From Pleomorphomonas carboxyditropha (lineage in GTDB: Bacteria; Pseudomonadota; Alphaproteobacteria; Rhizobiales; Pleomorphomonadaceae), in NCBI RefSeq assembly GCF_002770725.1, contig NZ_NQVN01000001.1, forward strand, positions 62,001 to 126,000: 64,000 bases of DNA, in the 5' to 3' direction. The notes below the pieces were generated by a model. The model made no database searches and was not told where the DNA came from. It saw only the letters and a list, made by a program, of their open reading frames with translations. This document shows, in pieces, positions 25,566 through 33,702 of the stretch (the first letter of the stretch is position 1; every line of letters begins with the position of its first letter). The translations under genes were made by a program, and so were the position numbers.

Positions 25566-26204
25566 ATGCAGGCACTGACAGCCAATGACGTGGCCGGTCT
25601 GTTCGCGGCGCTGGAAAAGACGTTCTCCGACCAGCGCGAGTTCCTGATCGCACTGGACGGCAAGGTCGGCGACAGCGATCTCGGCATCACCATGAGCAAG
25701 TCGTTCACCGCCGCCCACGCCGCCGTTGTCGCCGCGGCCGACGCGTCGGTCGGCAAGCTGTTCGGCAGGGCCGGGCTGTCGATCGCCAAGGCGGCTCCCT
25801 CGACCATGGGAACGCTGACCGCCACCGGCTTCATGCGCGGCGGCAAGGCGGTCGAAGCGGCGACGACGATCGGCACCGCCGAGATGGCTGCCTTCTGGCG
25901 CGCCTATCGCGACGGCGTCCAGGAGCGCGGCAAGGCCAAGGTCGGCGACAAGACGGTGCTCGACGTGCTCGACCCGATCGCCGTCAGCCTGGAGGCGTCG
26001 GCGGCGGCCGGCAAGCCGCTCGATGAAGCGCTCGCCGAGGCCGCGCAGGCGGCATCGGAGGCGCTCGAAGCCACCAGGCTCCTGGTGGCGCAACACGGCA
26101 AGGCGGCGGCGTTCCAGGAGAAGTCGCGCGGCCTGCAGGACGCCGGCGCCACCGTCGCCGTGTTCATCGTCGAGACCATGGCGAACTTCGTGAAGGCGGG
26201 CTGA
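25566..26204 (+). CDS. dhaL: DhaL-type kinase, nucleotide-binding subunit
   Basis: A 212-residue all-helical DhaL protein that binds the nucleotide and magnesium and transfers phosphate to the substrate held on DhaK. The metal motif is LDGKVGDSDLG (about 30-40), where the three Asp residues of the DxxxGDxD pattern remain, while the usual DGDHG is changed to DSDLG. Later motifs are APSTMGTLTATGF (in place of SGGTSG-like runs) and DKTVLDVLDPIAVSLEA (the family's KTMLDAL region). These changes suggest a specialised branch rather than a classical dihydroxyacetone kinase. The ATG at 25566 has GAGGATAGGG ahead; an earlier in-frame ATG at 25542 overlaps dhaK. Confidence 0.9.
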   Translation: MQALTANDVAGLFAALEKTFSDQREFLIALDGKVGDSDLGITMSKSFTAAHAAVVAAADASVGKLFGRAGLSIAKAAPSTMGTLTATGFMRGGKAVEAATTIGTAEMAAFWRAYRDGVQERGKAKVGDKTVLDVLDPIAVSLEASAAAGKPLDEALAEAAQAASEALEATRLLVAQHGKAAAFQEKSRGLQDAGATVAVFIVETMANFVKAG

Positions 26205-26230
26205 CACTTCCTCCGGGTGTCAGGACAAAT

Positions 26231-26275
26231 GAAGCCGGGGCATGCGGTCATGGCATGCCCCGGCTTCGTGCATTT
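26231..26275. terminator. Bidirectional terminator, DhaL operon / nucleotidase
   Basis: A perfect 15-base stem, GAAGCCGGGGCATGC (26231-26245) with its complement at 26253-26267 and a seven-base loop. It lies 27 bases after the dhaL stop and 20 bases past the convergent nucleotidase stop. T-containing tails stand on both sides (GTGCATTTGG on plus, ATTTGTCC on minus). Confidence 0.8.
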
Positions 26276-26286
26276 GGTGGCCGGCC

Positions 26287-27921
26287 TTACTTCTTCGGCG
26301 GCACGTAGCCGGCCGGCGTCGCGTCGGTGATGCGGCCGTCGGTATAGGGCGTGTAGGGATTGTGGGTGGTCAGGTATTCGGCCACCACGTCCTCGAGGTT
26401 GGGGCCGTAGTCGTAGGCGTTGACCGCCTTGTCGGCGAAGGTCTTGAAGCCGTCGCCGCCGGCGCGGACGTAGTTGTTGGTGACGACGCCGTAGGTCTTG
26501 GCCGGGTCGAGCGGCACGAAGGCGTCGCCTTCCTTGACCTCGACGCCGGTGATGCGGCTGCCGACCGGCTTCGAGCGGTCGAAGGTGTATTTCAGGCCGG
26601 ACACCTGCGGGAAGCGGCCGGCGCCCTCGTCGACCTGGCTGACGCCGTTCTCCAGCGCTTCCCTGATGCCGTCGCCGGTGATCTGGAAGGTGGCGAGCGT
26701 GTTCTGGAACGGCAGCACCGTCAGCACCTCGCCCATGGAGACGTCGCCGGCGTCGATCGACGCCCGGAGACCGCCGCCGTTGGCGATGGAGATGGTGATG
26801 CCCTGGCCGGCGACGCGCTCCAGCGTCGCGTCGGCGACGAGGTTGCCCATCGAGCATTCGACGGCGCGGCAGGATTTGCGGTCGCCGTCGATGATGGCGG
26901 CGGACGAGCCGACGATCTTGACCTTCAGTTCCTCGAGCGGCTTGCCGAGCTCCTCGACCCGCGCGACATAGCCTTCGTCCGGCTTGACCGAGGCGTCGAG
27001 CAACAGCGGCGCACCCTTGGCGGCCGTGACGACGCCCTTGTCGTCGAAGGTGACGGTGAGGTCGCCGAGATACTTGGAATAGGCGTAGGCGGTGACGATC
27101 GGCACCGGCACGCCCGACGGGCTGTTGACCAGCGTCGGATAGGGGCCGGCCGCCTTGTCGTCGGTGGACGACAGGTAGGTGTGGCTGTGGCCGCCGACGA
27201 TGACGTCGATGCCGTCGATCTTGGAGGCGATCTCCTGGTCCTTGAGGTAGCCGACGTGGGTGAGGGCGATGATCTTGTCGACGCCCTCGGCCTCGATCTC
27301 CTTCACCGCCTTCTGCAGATAGGTCACCTCGTCCTCGAAGGTGATGTCCTTGCCCGGCGAGGAGGTCTCGGCGGTGTCGGTGGCCAGCACCGAGACGACG
27401 GCCACTTTCTGGCCGCCGATCTCCTTGACGACGTAGCCCTTGTACTTGCCGTCGAGCAGCGAGCCCTTGGCGGGAACCGTGTTGCCGGAAATGATCGGGA
27501 ACTTCACCGCGCCGATCAGCTTGTCGAGCTCGGCCGGACCGTCGTCGAACTCGTGGTTGCCGATGGCCATGGCGTCGAAGCCGATGCCGTTCATGAACTC
27601 GGCGACCGGCCCGCTCTTGAAGGTGCTGTAGTAGAGCGAGCCCTGGAACTCGTCGCCGGCGTCGAGCACCAGGAGATTGGCGCCGGAGAGTTCCTGGCGC
27701 TTGCCGTCGATGGCGCTCTTGACGCGGGCGATGCCGCCGAAGCACTCGCCGGCCTGGCTTTCCTCGGCCGAGCAGGTCGAATCGAACTTGTTGATCGGCT
27801 CGATGCGGGAATGAAGATCGTTGATATGCAGGATGGTGAGCTGGAAGTCGGCCAGCGCCGTGCCGGCCGAAAGCGCCAGTGCGCCCGCCGAAAGAATGCC
27901 GATGGCCAGTCTTTTCGTCAT
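26287..27921 (-). CDS. Periplasmic 5'-nucleotidase / metallophosphoesterase (UshA-like)
   Basis: A 544-residue secreted enzyme of the 5'-nucleotidase family. A signal peptide of about 24 residues ends GTALA-DF. The calcineurin-like metallophosphatase domain (about 25-290) has the metal-binding motifs ILHINDLHSR, VLDAGDEFQGS, AIGNHEFDDG, ALTHVGYLKD and IVGGHSHTYL. The C-terminal nucleotidase domain (about 330-520) binds the nucleoside (FQITGDGIREALE and VVTNNYVRAGGDGFKTF). It should hydrolyse extracellular nucleotides for phosphate and nucleoside uptake. The start at 27921 fits the signal peptide; 28 extra upstream residues are unlikely. It is a single gene with a shared terminator. Confidence 0.94.
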   Translation of the reverse strand: MTKRLAIGILSAGALALSAGTALADFQLTILHINDLHSRIEPINKFDSTCSAEESQAGECFGGIARVKSAIDGKRQELSGANLLVLDAGDEFQGSLYYSTFKSGPVAEFMNGIGFDAMAIGNHEFDDGPAELDKLIGAVKFPIISGNTVPAKGSLLDGKYKGYVVKEIGGQKVAVVSVLATDTAETSSPGKDITFEDEVTYLQKAVKEIEAEGVDKIIALTHVGYLKDQEIASKIDGIDVIVGGHSHTYLSSTDDKAAGPYPTLVNSPSGVPVPIVTAYAYSKYLGDLTVTFDDKGVVTAAKGAPLLLDASVKPDEGYVARVEELGKPLEELKVKIVGSSAAIIDGDRKSCRAVECSMGNLVADATLERVAGQGITISIANGGGLRASIDAGDVSMGEVLTVLPFQNTLATFQITGDGIREALENGVSQVDEGAGRFPQVSGLKYTFDRSKPVGSRITGVEVKEGDAFVPLDPAKTYGVVTNNYVRAGGDGFKTFADKAVNAYDYGPNLEDVVAEYLTTHNPYTPYTDGRITDATPAGYVPPKK

Positions 27922-28077
27922 GCTCCTGTCTCCCCGTTCATGCGGCGCCGGCCGTGCGCCGTGGCCGCCCAGGCAATCTTGGCGTGTCCGGCCGGCCGGC
28001 TTCAAGCGGCAATGCGCAGTTTTGCACGCCGAGGATCGGCTTTTATGACGAGAGAAACACTTTGGTCGGTCCCGGCC

Positions 28078-29034
28078 TCAAGGCGTCATGATGACCCGGC
28101 CGATCGTGGTGCGGTTCTCGGCGCAGGCATGCGCGCGCGCCGCTTCCGCGAGGGGAAAGGTTTCGGCGATGATCATCTCCAGTTCGCCCTGCGCGGCTCT
28201 TTCCAGCATGTCGCTAACGGTGCGGTGGACCGGCGGCTTTTCGAACTGCGTGCCCATGAAGACGCCCAGCAGCGTTTGATTGTGCTGAAGCGCCGGCCAG
28301 AGATTGGGGGCGAGCGAGCTGCCGCCGGCATTGCCGACAAACACGAGGCGCCCCTCGGGCTTCAGCGCCGCAAGCGAGCCGTCGAGCGTCGAGCCCACCG
28401 GATCGATGACGAGGTCGACGCCGTCCCCAGCCGTCAGCCGCTTCACCTCCTGGAGGACATCGACCTGCCGATAGTTCACGGTGTGGTCGGCACCGAGAGC
28501 GATGAGCCGTTCGGTGCGTTCCGGCCCGGAGACCGTTGCAACCACCCTGGCGCCGGCCCTATGAGCCAACTGGATGGCGGCAAGGCCAACGCCACCGGCA
28601 CCAGCCTGGACCAGCACGATTTCCCCGGCCGTCAGGGCTCCCCTGGCGAACAGGCAGTGATGCGCGGTTCCGAACGAGATCGGCAGCGCCGCCGCCGCGG
28701 CCATGCCGAGACCGGCCGGCACCGGCCAGGTTCTGCTCGCCTTGACTGCCCTGAGGCTGGCGTGCGACCCGTCGATGTCGAAACTCGTCACCTTCTGGCC
28801 GACATGACGGTCACGGACATTGGCGCCGACCGCCAGCACTTCGCCGGCCGCCGCGTAGCCGGGGACGTGGCCGGGCTCCAGCGGCAGCGCCGCGCGGGTG
28901 ATGACGTCGCCGCCTTCGATCGAGATCGCCTCGACGCGGATCAGTACGCCATCGGGCGGGCAGGCGGGGTCGGGCATGTCCACGTAACGCAAAACATCCG
29001 CGCCGCCCGGTTGGTGATAGATCACAGCCTTCAT
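28078..29034 (-). CDS. Zinc-independent quinone oxidoreductase-like dehydrogenase (MDR)
   Basis: A 318-residue medium-chain dehydrogenase/reductase of the quinone oxidoreductase group. The N-terminal GroES-like domain begins MKAVIYHQPGGADVLRYVDM. The NADPH-binding Rossmann segment is VLVQAGAGGVGLAAIQLAHR (GAGGVG), with the following VVATVSGPERTERLIALGAD. The catalytic-zinc cysteine and histidine pattern of alcohol dehydrogenases is missing, which fits quinone/enone reductases. The start at 29034 gives the family N-terminus directly; the frame is open 11 residues more. It stands alone, so the substrate cannot be inferred from neighbours. Confidence 0.9.
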   Translation of the reverse strand: MKAVIYHQPGGADVLRYVDMPDPACPPDGVLIRVEAISIEGGDVITRAALPLEPGHVPGYAAAGEVLAVGANVRDRHVGQKVTSFDIDGSHASLRAVKASRTWPVPAGLGMAAAAALPISFGTAHHCLFARGALTAGEIVLVQAGAGGVGLAAIQLAHRAGARVVATVSGPERTERLIALGADHTVNYRQVDVLQEVKRLTAGDGVDLVIDPVGSTLDGSLAALKPEGRLVFVGNAGGSSLAPNLWPALQHNQTLLGVFMGTQFEKPPVHRTVSDMLERAAQGELEMIIAETFPLAEAARAHACAENRTTIGRVIMTP

Positions 29035-29121
29035 ATCGATGCCATCCAGTCCCGTACCTGAGCGCACTCAGGCAGATGTTCACAATCGAGGATTGGTCCC
29101 ACCGGATACAGGAGCGGACAA

Positions 29122-29150
29122 AGCCAAAAAACTCACGTTTTGGTGAGTTT
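29122..29150 (-). terminator. Rho-independent terminator after the uvrD-like relic
   Basis: AAACTCAC (29129-29136) pairs with GTGAGTTT (29143-29150) over a six-base loop. On the minus strand the stem is followed directly by more T (GTGAGTTTTTTGG). It lies 36 bases past the stop codon of the uvrD fragment, which suggests it is that gene's original terminator. Confidence 0.8.
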
Positions 29151-29185
29151 ATTCAGTCGTTTGCCGGCTTCGGGCTTGCGGGCGG

Positions 29186-29284
29186 TCAGGCCTTGTCGAG
29201 GAGGCTGTCGACCACCCGCTTCCGGCCGGCCTTGTCGAAATCGACGGTGACCTTGTTGCCGTCGACGGCGGCGACCGAGCCGGG
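29186..29284 (-). pseudogene. C-terminal remnant of a second uvrD/pcrA-like gene
   Basis: About 33 codons on the minus strand read PGSVAAVDGNKVTVDFDKAG, then RKRVVDSLLDKA and a stop. The intact UvrD at 34249-36672 ends with the same run followed by QKRVVDSFLERAGN, so the two are nearly identical over 24 codons and then differ at the very end. The match breaks sharply upstream, just before the PGS. The remnant keeps its own stop and a terminator after it. It is probably what is left of a duplicate or of a uvrD paralogue after deletion. No start codon or other domain is present. Confidence 0.8.
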
Positions 29285-29401
29285 GCAGGCGGGTTCGAGC
29301 GGGAAGATGTTCGGCGGACTGCATCGCCGTGGCCTCTCGTCGGTCGAACATCCGGCCCGAGTGTCAATGCCGAGAACCGGCCTCTTCGACCCGAGGGGCC
29401 G

Positions 29402-29425
29402 CCCCGCTCCTATGCGGGGTTTTCC
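29402..29425 (+). terminator. Plus-strand hairpin terminator with no gene before it
   Basis: CCCCGC (29402-29407) and GCGGGG (29414-29419) with a six-base loop are followed by TTTTCC. The upstream 120 bases carry no protein gene but contain a further GGCC-rich hairpin (about 29373-29400). It may end an unannotated small RNA or be a relic. Confidence 0.65.
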
Positions 29426-29428
29426 TTA

Positions 29429-29451
29429 ATGAAAATGACTTGCAATATCAT
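29429..29451 (+). promoter_or_regulatory. Fur-box-like palindrome upstream of the iron-type ABC operon
   Basis: A 23-base interrupted palindrome with ATGA and TCAT ends and ATG-ACT-TGCAATAT inside, in an A/T-rich stretch about 200 bases before the binding-protein start. Its form (GAAAATGACTTGCAATATC) resembles Fur/Mur-family sites. Binding is inferred from likeness and from the operon's expected iron role. Confidence 0.4.
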
Positions 29452-29649
29452 CTTGGAAAATGCTTTCCTTCCCCATGGAGGGATTTTCTATCTTCTTAGG
29501 CAATAGGTCCAAGTACCTTGCCCGCCCCATCCCGCCGCCGGAGGATGACGCACTGGTCTTTTGGCCGGCGGCCTTCGGGAAGACTTGGATATATTCCAAG
29601 TTTTGCACCCATTCCGCGACATGAACTCGACAACTCGAGAGGTCCGTAT

Positions 29650-30756
29650 ATGCATTTCTCCAAGAGCCTGGCCTTTTCTCTGATGGCTGCGTCCCTGTTC
29701 ACCGGCGTGGCGAATGCCGAGGTGAAGACCATCACGGATGTCATCGGCCGCGAGGTCGAGGTCGACCTGCCCGCCAAGCGCATCGTTCTGGGTATGTATT
29801 ACGAGGACTTCATGGCGGTCGGCACCGCCGCTGCTTATGACAACGTTGTCGGTATCTCGAAGGACGTCTGGGCCGGCTGGGTCCCGGCCAACTGGGCGAT
29901 GCACGTCGCGGCGCGGCCTTCGCTCGACCAGATTCCCGACGTCGGCGAAGTCGAGGCGCAGAATTTCTCGATCGAGAAGGTGCTGAGCCTCAAGCCCGAC
30001 CTCGTGGTTCTGGCCGACTGGCAGTATCAGGGGCTCGGCCTCGACGTCGACCACATCGAGGAAGCCGGAATTCCGGTCATCGTCGTCGACTACAACGCCC
30101 AGACGCTCGAGCGGCATCTGGCATCGACCCGCCTGTTCGGCGAGATCACCGGCCAGACGGAGCGGGCCGAGGAGATCGCCGCCTTCTACGAGACCGCTCT
30201 GAACGACGTCGCCGCCCGCGTCGCCAAGGCCGGCGGGCCGAAGCCGAAGGTCTATGTCGAGTTCGGCAACAAGGGACCGGCCGAGCACTCCTTCACCTAC
30301 GGCAAGAACATGTGGGGAGCGATGGCGACGGCTGCCGGCGGCGACAACATCGCCGCGCCCTTCGTCGAGTGGTGGGGGCCGATCAACCCCGAGCAGGTGC
30401 TGTCCGCCAAGCCAGACGCGATCTTCATCGCCGGCCGCGAGAACAACAAGAGCGAGACGGCGCTGCCGATGGGACAGCAGGTCGACGCCGCCGAGGCCCG
30501 CGCCAAGCTCTCGGCTTTCGCCGGCCGCCCCGGCTGGTCCGATCTGCCGGCCATCAAGAACGGCAAGCTGTTCGGCGTCTACCAGGGCGCCTCGCGCACG
30601 CTTTCCGATTTCGCCATGGTGCAGTTCATCTCCAAGCAGCTCTACCCGGAAGCCTTCGCCGACGTCGATCCGGTCGCCAACTACCTCGGCTACTACGAGA
30701 AATACCTGCCGGTGAAGCCGGCCGGCACGTTCGCCATCTCGGCAGCCGAGGGCTGA
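29650..30756 (+). CDS. Iron-siderophore-type ABC transporter binding protein
   Basis: A 368-residue class III periplasmic-binding protein (FecB/BtuF-like). The signal peptide of about 23 residues ends GVANA-EV, with no lipobox cysteine, so it should be a free periplasmic protein. The mature part begins with the family phrase VKTITDVIGREVEVDLPAKR and has VLSLKPDLVVLADWQYQGLG and GLGLDVDHIEEAGIPVIVVD. The long backbone helix is typical. It binds an iron-siderophore, haem or other metal chelate; which one is unknown. The ATG at 29650 has GAGAGG ahead and begins the signal peptide; an extra 44 residues in frame are not protein-like. Permease and ATPase genes follow. Confidence 0.92.
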   Translation: MHFSKSLAFSLMAASLFTGVANAEVKTITDVIGREVEVDLPAKRIVLGMYYEDFMAVGTAAAYDNVVGISKDVWAGWVPANWAMHVAARPSLDQIPDVGEVEAQNFSIEKVLSLKPDLVVLADWQYQGLGLDVDHIEEAGIPVIVVDYNAQTLERHLASTRLFGEITGQTERAEEIAAFYETALNDVAARVAKAGGPKPKVYVEFGNKGPAEHSFTYGKNMWGAMATAAGGDNIAAPFVEWWGPINPEQVLSAKPDAIFIAGRENNKSETALPMGQQVDAAEARAKLSAFAGRPGWSDLPAIKNGKLFGVYQGASRTLSDFAMVQFISKQLYPEAFADVDPVANYLGYYEKYLPVKPAGTFAISAAEG

Positions 30757-30841
30757 CGGCAAGCGCTTTCCGAAGGCCGGGGCGGCCTGCCGTTCGCCCC
30801 GGCCGAAATCGCTTCCTTCCGCCGACACGGAGCCAGTTCTC

Positions 30842-31912
30842 ATGCCGACCTCGAAGGCCGACATCGTTGCCGACGTCGACGCGACACTCACCATCTTGCA
30901 GCATCGCCGCCGCGAAGGCCGCCGGTGGCGCGTTACCGGCCTGTTCGCGGCCATCCTTTCAGCATCAATCGTTCTCGACATCGCGACCGGGCCATCCATG
31001 CTGTCGCCGGCCGAGGTGCTGCGCTCGCTCACCGGCTGGGCCGAGCGGGCGCCGATGACCGACGCCATCGTGCGCAGCCTGCGGCTGCCGATGGCGCTGA
31101 TGGCGCTCGTCGTCGGCGCGGCGATGGGGGCCGGCGGGGCACAGATGCAGACCCTGCTCGCCAACCCGATGGCCAGCCCCTACACGCTCGGCATGGCGGC
31201 CGCGGCCGGCTTCGGCGCGGCGCTGACGCTGACGGTCGGCGGCTTCGGACTGCCCGACATGGTGGCGGTGCCGGTCGGCGCCTTCATCTTCTCCATGCTG
31301 GCGGCCGGCTTCCTGCTGGCGCTGACCGCCCTGCGCCGGCGCGGCGGCGATACGATCATCCTCGGCGGCATCGCCGTGCTGTTCCTGTTCCAGTCGCTGG
31401 TCTCGCTCATCCAGTTCATCTCCTCGCCGGAGCTGTCGCAGCAAATCCTGTTCTGGCTGTTCGGCAGCCTGACGAAGGCGACGTGGACGACCCTTTCGAT
31501 CACGGCGGCGGTGACGGTCGTCTGCGGCATCCTGCTGTTTGCCGACTCCTGGAAGCTGGCGGCGCTGTCGATGGGGGAGATGCGGGCGGCAAGCCTCGGC
31601 ATCAACGTCCGGCGGCTGCGCTTCAAGGTGCTGGCCATCGTCGCCATCATGACGGCGACGGCGACGAGCTTTGTCGGCGTGATCGGCTTTATCGGCCTGG
31701 TCGCCCCGCATGTCGCCCGCATATGCGTTGGCGAGGACCAGCGCTTCTTCCTGCCGATGTCGATGCTGGCCGGGGCGCTGATGCTGTCGGCCGCCTCGGT
31801 GCTTTCCAAGTCGATCGTGCCGGGGGCGCTGTTTCCGATCGGCATCGTCACCGCGCTGGTCGGCGTGCCCTTCCTGCTCTGGCTGATCTTCCGCAGGGGA
31901 AGCGTCGCATGA
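30842..31912 (+). CDS. FecCD-family ABC transporter permease
   Basis: A 356-residue inner-membrane permease of the FecCD/BtuC family for iron-siderophores or cobalamin. About nine to ten helices are visible. Family phrases are GAAMGAGGAQMQTLLANPMA (usually GAxLAxSGxxxQxxxRNPLA), PYTLGMAAAAGFGAAL, ILGGIAVLFLFQSLVSLIQF and VGVIGFIGLVAPHVARICVG. A 30-residue cytoplasmic lead precedes the first helix. The stop overlaps the start of the ATPase gene (ATGA). Only one permease gene is present, so it should work as a homodimer. Confidence 0.93.
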   Translation: MPTSKADIVADVDATLTILQHRRREGRRWRVTGLFAAILSASIVLDIATGPSMLSPAEVLRSLTGWAERAPMTDAIVRSLRLPMALMALVVGAAMGAGGAQMQTLLANPMASPYTLGMAAAAGFGAALTLTVGGFGLPDMVAVPVGAFIFSMLAAGFLLALTALRRRGGDTIILGGIAVLFLFQSLVSLIQFISSPELSQQILFWLFGSLTKATWTTLSITAAVTVVCGILLFADSWKLAALSMGEMRAASLGINVRRLRFKVLAIVAIMTATATSFVGVIGFIGLVAPHVARICVGEDQRFFLPMSMLAGALMLSAASVLSKSIVPGALFPIGIVTALVGVPFLLWLIFRRGSVA

Positions 31913-32730
31913 TCCGCCTCGACGACATCGCCATCCGCCGGGGCGGCGTGGACCTGATGACCGGCGTTTCGTTCACGATGCAGCCGGGCTCCGTCTACGC
32001 GGTGATCGGCCCGAACGGCGCCGGCAAGACCTCGCTGCTGCGGGCGATCTTCGGCGACCTGCCGCTCAGCGCGGGCGCCATCACCGTCGGGAGGGACAGG
32101 CTGACGGCGGCGGGCGGCCGGCGCTTCCGCGAGCCGCGGCGCTGGCGCGACCGCTTCGCCTACATGCCGCAGGACACCCATCTCGACGTTGCCCTGACCG
32201 TGCTCGAAGTGGTCGTCCTCGGCCGTCTCGGCCGGCTGGGGCTGCATGTCGACGACGCGACGCTGGCCCTCGCCACCGAACGCCTGAGGGAGGCGGGCAT
32301 CCTGCATCTCGCCGACCGCTACATTTCGACGCTGAGCGGCGGGCAGCGGCAGATGGCCCTGTTCGCCCAGGTGCTGATGCGCGAGCCCACGGCCATGCTG
32401 CTCGACGAACCGGTGAGCGCCCTCGACCTGCGGCATCAGATCCACCTCCTGGATCTCGTGCGCCGGGAAACCCGCAAGCGCAATCTCACCACGGCCGTCG
32501 TGCTGCACGACCTCAACCTGGCCTGCCAGTTCGCCGACCGGATCGTGGTGCTGAGGCCCGGCGGCCTTTCCGCCTTCGGTCCGCCGCAGGAGGTCATGAC
32601 GGCCGAGCTCATCGCCGAAACCTACAGGGCGCGCGTGGAAATCCTGCGCGACAGTTGCGGGCGCCCCGTCATCCAGCCGCTCGGCGAGATGGGGGAGGCC
32701 GTTTCCGGGGCGGAGGGACGGGAACCGTGA
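31909..32730 (+). CDS. FecE-family ABC transporter ATPase
   Basis: A 273-residue ABC ATPase of the iron-siderophore/cobalamin importers. Motifs are Walker A GPNGAGKTS (about 34-42), the Q loop AYMPQDTH, signature LSGGQRQMALFAQVLMREP and Walker B MLLDEPVSALDLRHQ, followed by the switch histidine in VVLHDLN. It starts with an ATG inside the permease stop (four-base overlap) and its own stop shares one base with the start of an EamA-type gene. The tight packing shows one operon from the binding protein through to the EamA protein. Confidence 0.94.
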   Translation: MIRLDDIAIRRGGVDLMTGVSFTMQPGSVYAVIGPNGAGKTSLLRAIFGDLPLSAGAITVGRDRLTAAGGRRFREPRRWRDRFAYMPQDTHLDVALTVLEVVVLGRLGRLGLHVDDATLALATERLREAGILHLADRYISTLSGGQRQMALFAQVLMREPTAMLLDEPVSALDLRHQIHLLDLVRRETRKRNLTTAVVLHDLNLACQFADRIVVLRPGGLSAFGPPQEVMTAELIAETYRARVEILRDSCGRPVIQPLGEMGEAVSGAEGREP

Positions 32731-33683
32731 TGCCGGCCGGGCCGCTGCGGCCCTCCTTCCTGGACAGCGTCACCGGCGACATCCTCCTCCGGCTCGGGGC
32801 GACCTTCCTGTTCGCCCTCATGAGCCTGTCGGTCCGCCTCGCCGCCGTCGAGGCGCCGGTCGGCCAGATCGTCTTCTGGCGGTCGGGCGTGGCGCTCCTG
32901 CCTATCCTTATCTACCTCTGGTGGCGCGGCGACTTGCCGAAAGGGCTGATGACGCGCCGGCCGTGGGGACATTTCAAGCGCAGCGCGCTCGGCGCGGCGG
33001 CGATGTTCCTGTCCTTCCTGTCGCTCGCCCACCTGTCGCTGGCGCTCGCCACGGCGCTGTCGTTTCTCGCGCCGCTGATCGTCGTCCCGGCGGCGATCGT
33101 CTTCCTGCGGGAGCGCCCGGGCGGCATCGTCGTCGGGGCCACGGTCGCGGGCTTTATCGGCGTCCTTGTGATGCTCGCTCCCGCCTTCGTCCGCCCGGAC
33201 GCGGGCCTCGGCACGCTGATCGGCGTCGGCGCCGGCGTGCTCTGCGCCGTCGCCACCGCGTTCGCCAAGATCGAGATCAAGAAGCTGACCGCGACCGAAA
33301 CGCCCGCCGCCATCGCGTTCTATTTCGCCGTCGTCTCCGCGGCCGGCGGTCTCGCGACGCTGGCCTTCGGCTGGGCCGAGCCGTCGACACGCGGCCTTCT
33401 GGCGTTGATAGCCTCCGGTCTCCTCGGCGGCCTCGCCCACATCGCCATGACCGAGGCGATCGCCAGGGCGCCGGCGTCGACGCTCGCCCCTTTCGAATAT
33501 ACCTCGATGATCTGGGCGGTGCTGTTCGATCTCGTCGTGTTCGCCCTGCCGCCCGATCTCTTCGGTTTCACCGGAGCGCTGGCCATCGTGGCCGCCGCGG
33601 CCGTGGTCGGCATGAGCTCGAACGGACCGAGGCCCGCGCGCCGGGCGCCGGCATCGGCCGCCCGTCCGTTTTCATCGTCCTGA
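32730..33683 (+). CDS. EamA-family (DMT) transporter linked to the iron ABC operon
   Basis: A 317-residue membrane protein with ten hydrophobic segments and the two EamA repeats. The first repeat contains LALATALSFLAPLIVVPAAI and the second APASTLAPFEYTSMIWAVLF, which is a family hallmark. Members export amino acids, nucleosides or metallophores. The ATG overlaps the last base of the ATPase stop, so it is translated with the importer. Since some EamA proteins export opine-type metallophores, it could release a chelator that the ABC system takes back; no chelator synthase is visible, so this is speculation. Confidence 0.88.
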   Translation: MPAGPLRPSFLDSVTGDILLRLGATFLFALMSLSVRLAAVEAPVGQIVFWRSGVALLPILIYLWWRGDLPKGLMTRRPWGHFKRSALGAAAMFLSFLSLAHLSLALATALSFLAPLIVVPAAIVFLRERPGGIVVGATVAGFIGVLVMLAPAFVRPDAGLGTLIGVGAGVLCAVATAFAKIEIKKLTATETPAAIAFYFAVVSAAGGLATLAFGWAEPSTRGLLALIASGLLGGLAHIAMTEAIARAPASTLAPFEYTSMIWAVLFDLVVFALPPDLFGFTGALAIVAAAAVVGMSSNGPRPARRAPASAARPFSSS

Positions 33684-33702
33684 TCGACAAAAAGGAAGCC
33701 AA

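Larger units (their letters stand above)
29035..29649. other. Intergenic region, 615 bases: uvrD relic, terminators, Fur-like site
   Basis: No intact gene is seen here. From left to right it holds a minus-strand terminator (29122-29150), a C-terminal fragment of a uvrD-like gene (29186-29284), an unassigned structured stretch with a plus-strand terminator (29285-29423), a Fur-box-like palindrome (29429-29451) and the leader of the iron-type ABC operon. Each is described separately. Confidence 0.7.

Noticed and set aside
26242..29061. A 939-codon frame opposite the nucleotidase and oxidoreductase genes
   Set aside because: Low-complexity antisense frame without ribosome site or domains.
29280..29310. 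GGGTTCGAGCGGG resembling a tRNA T arm
   Set aside because: The flanking bases do not pair as a T stem and no acceptor or anticodon arm can be drawn.
29076..29429. A 117-codon plus-strand frame in the iron operon leader
   Set aside because: It runs antisense through the uvrD relic and the terminator, with no ribosome site; not a believable gene.
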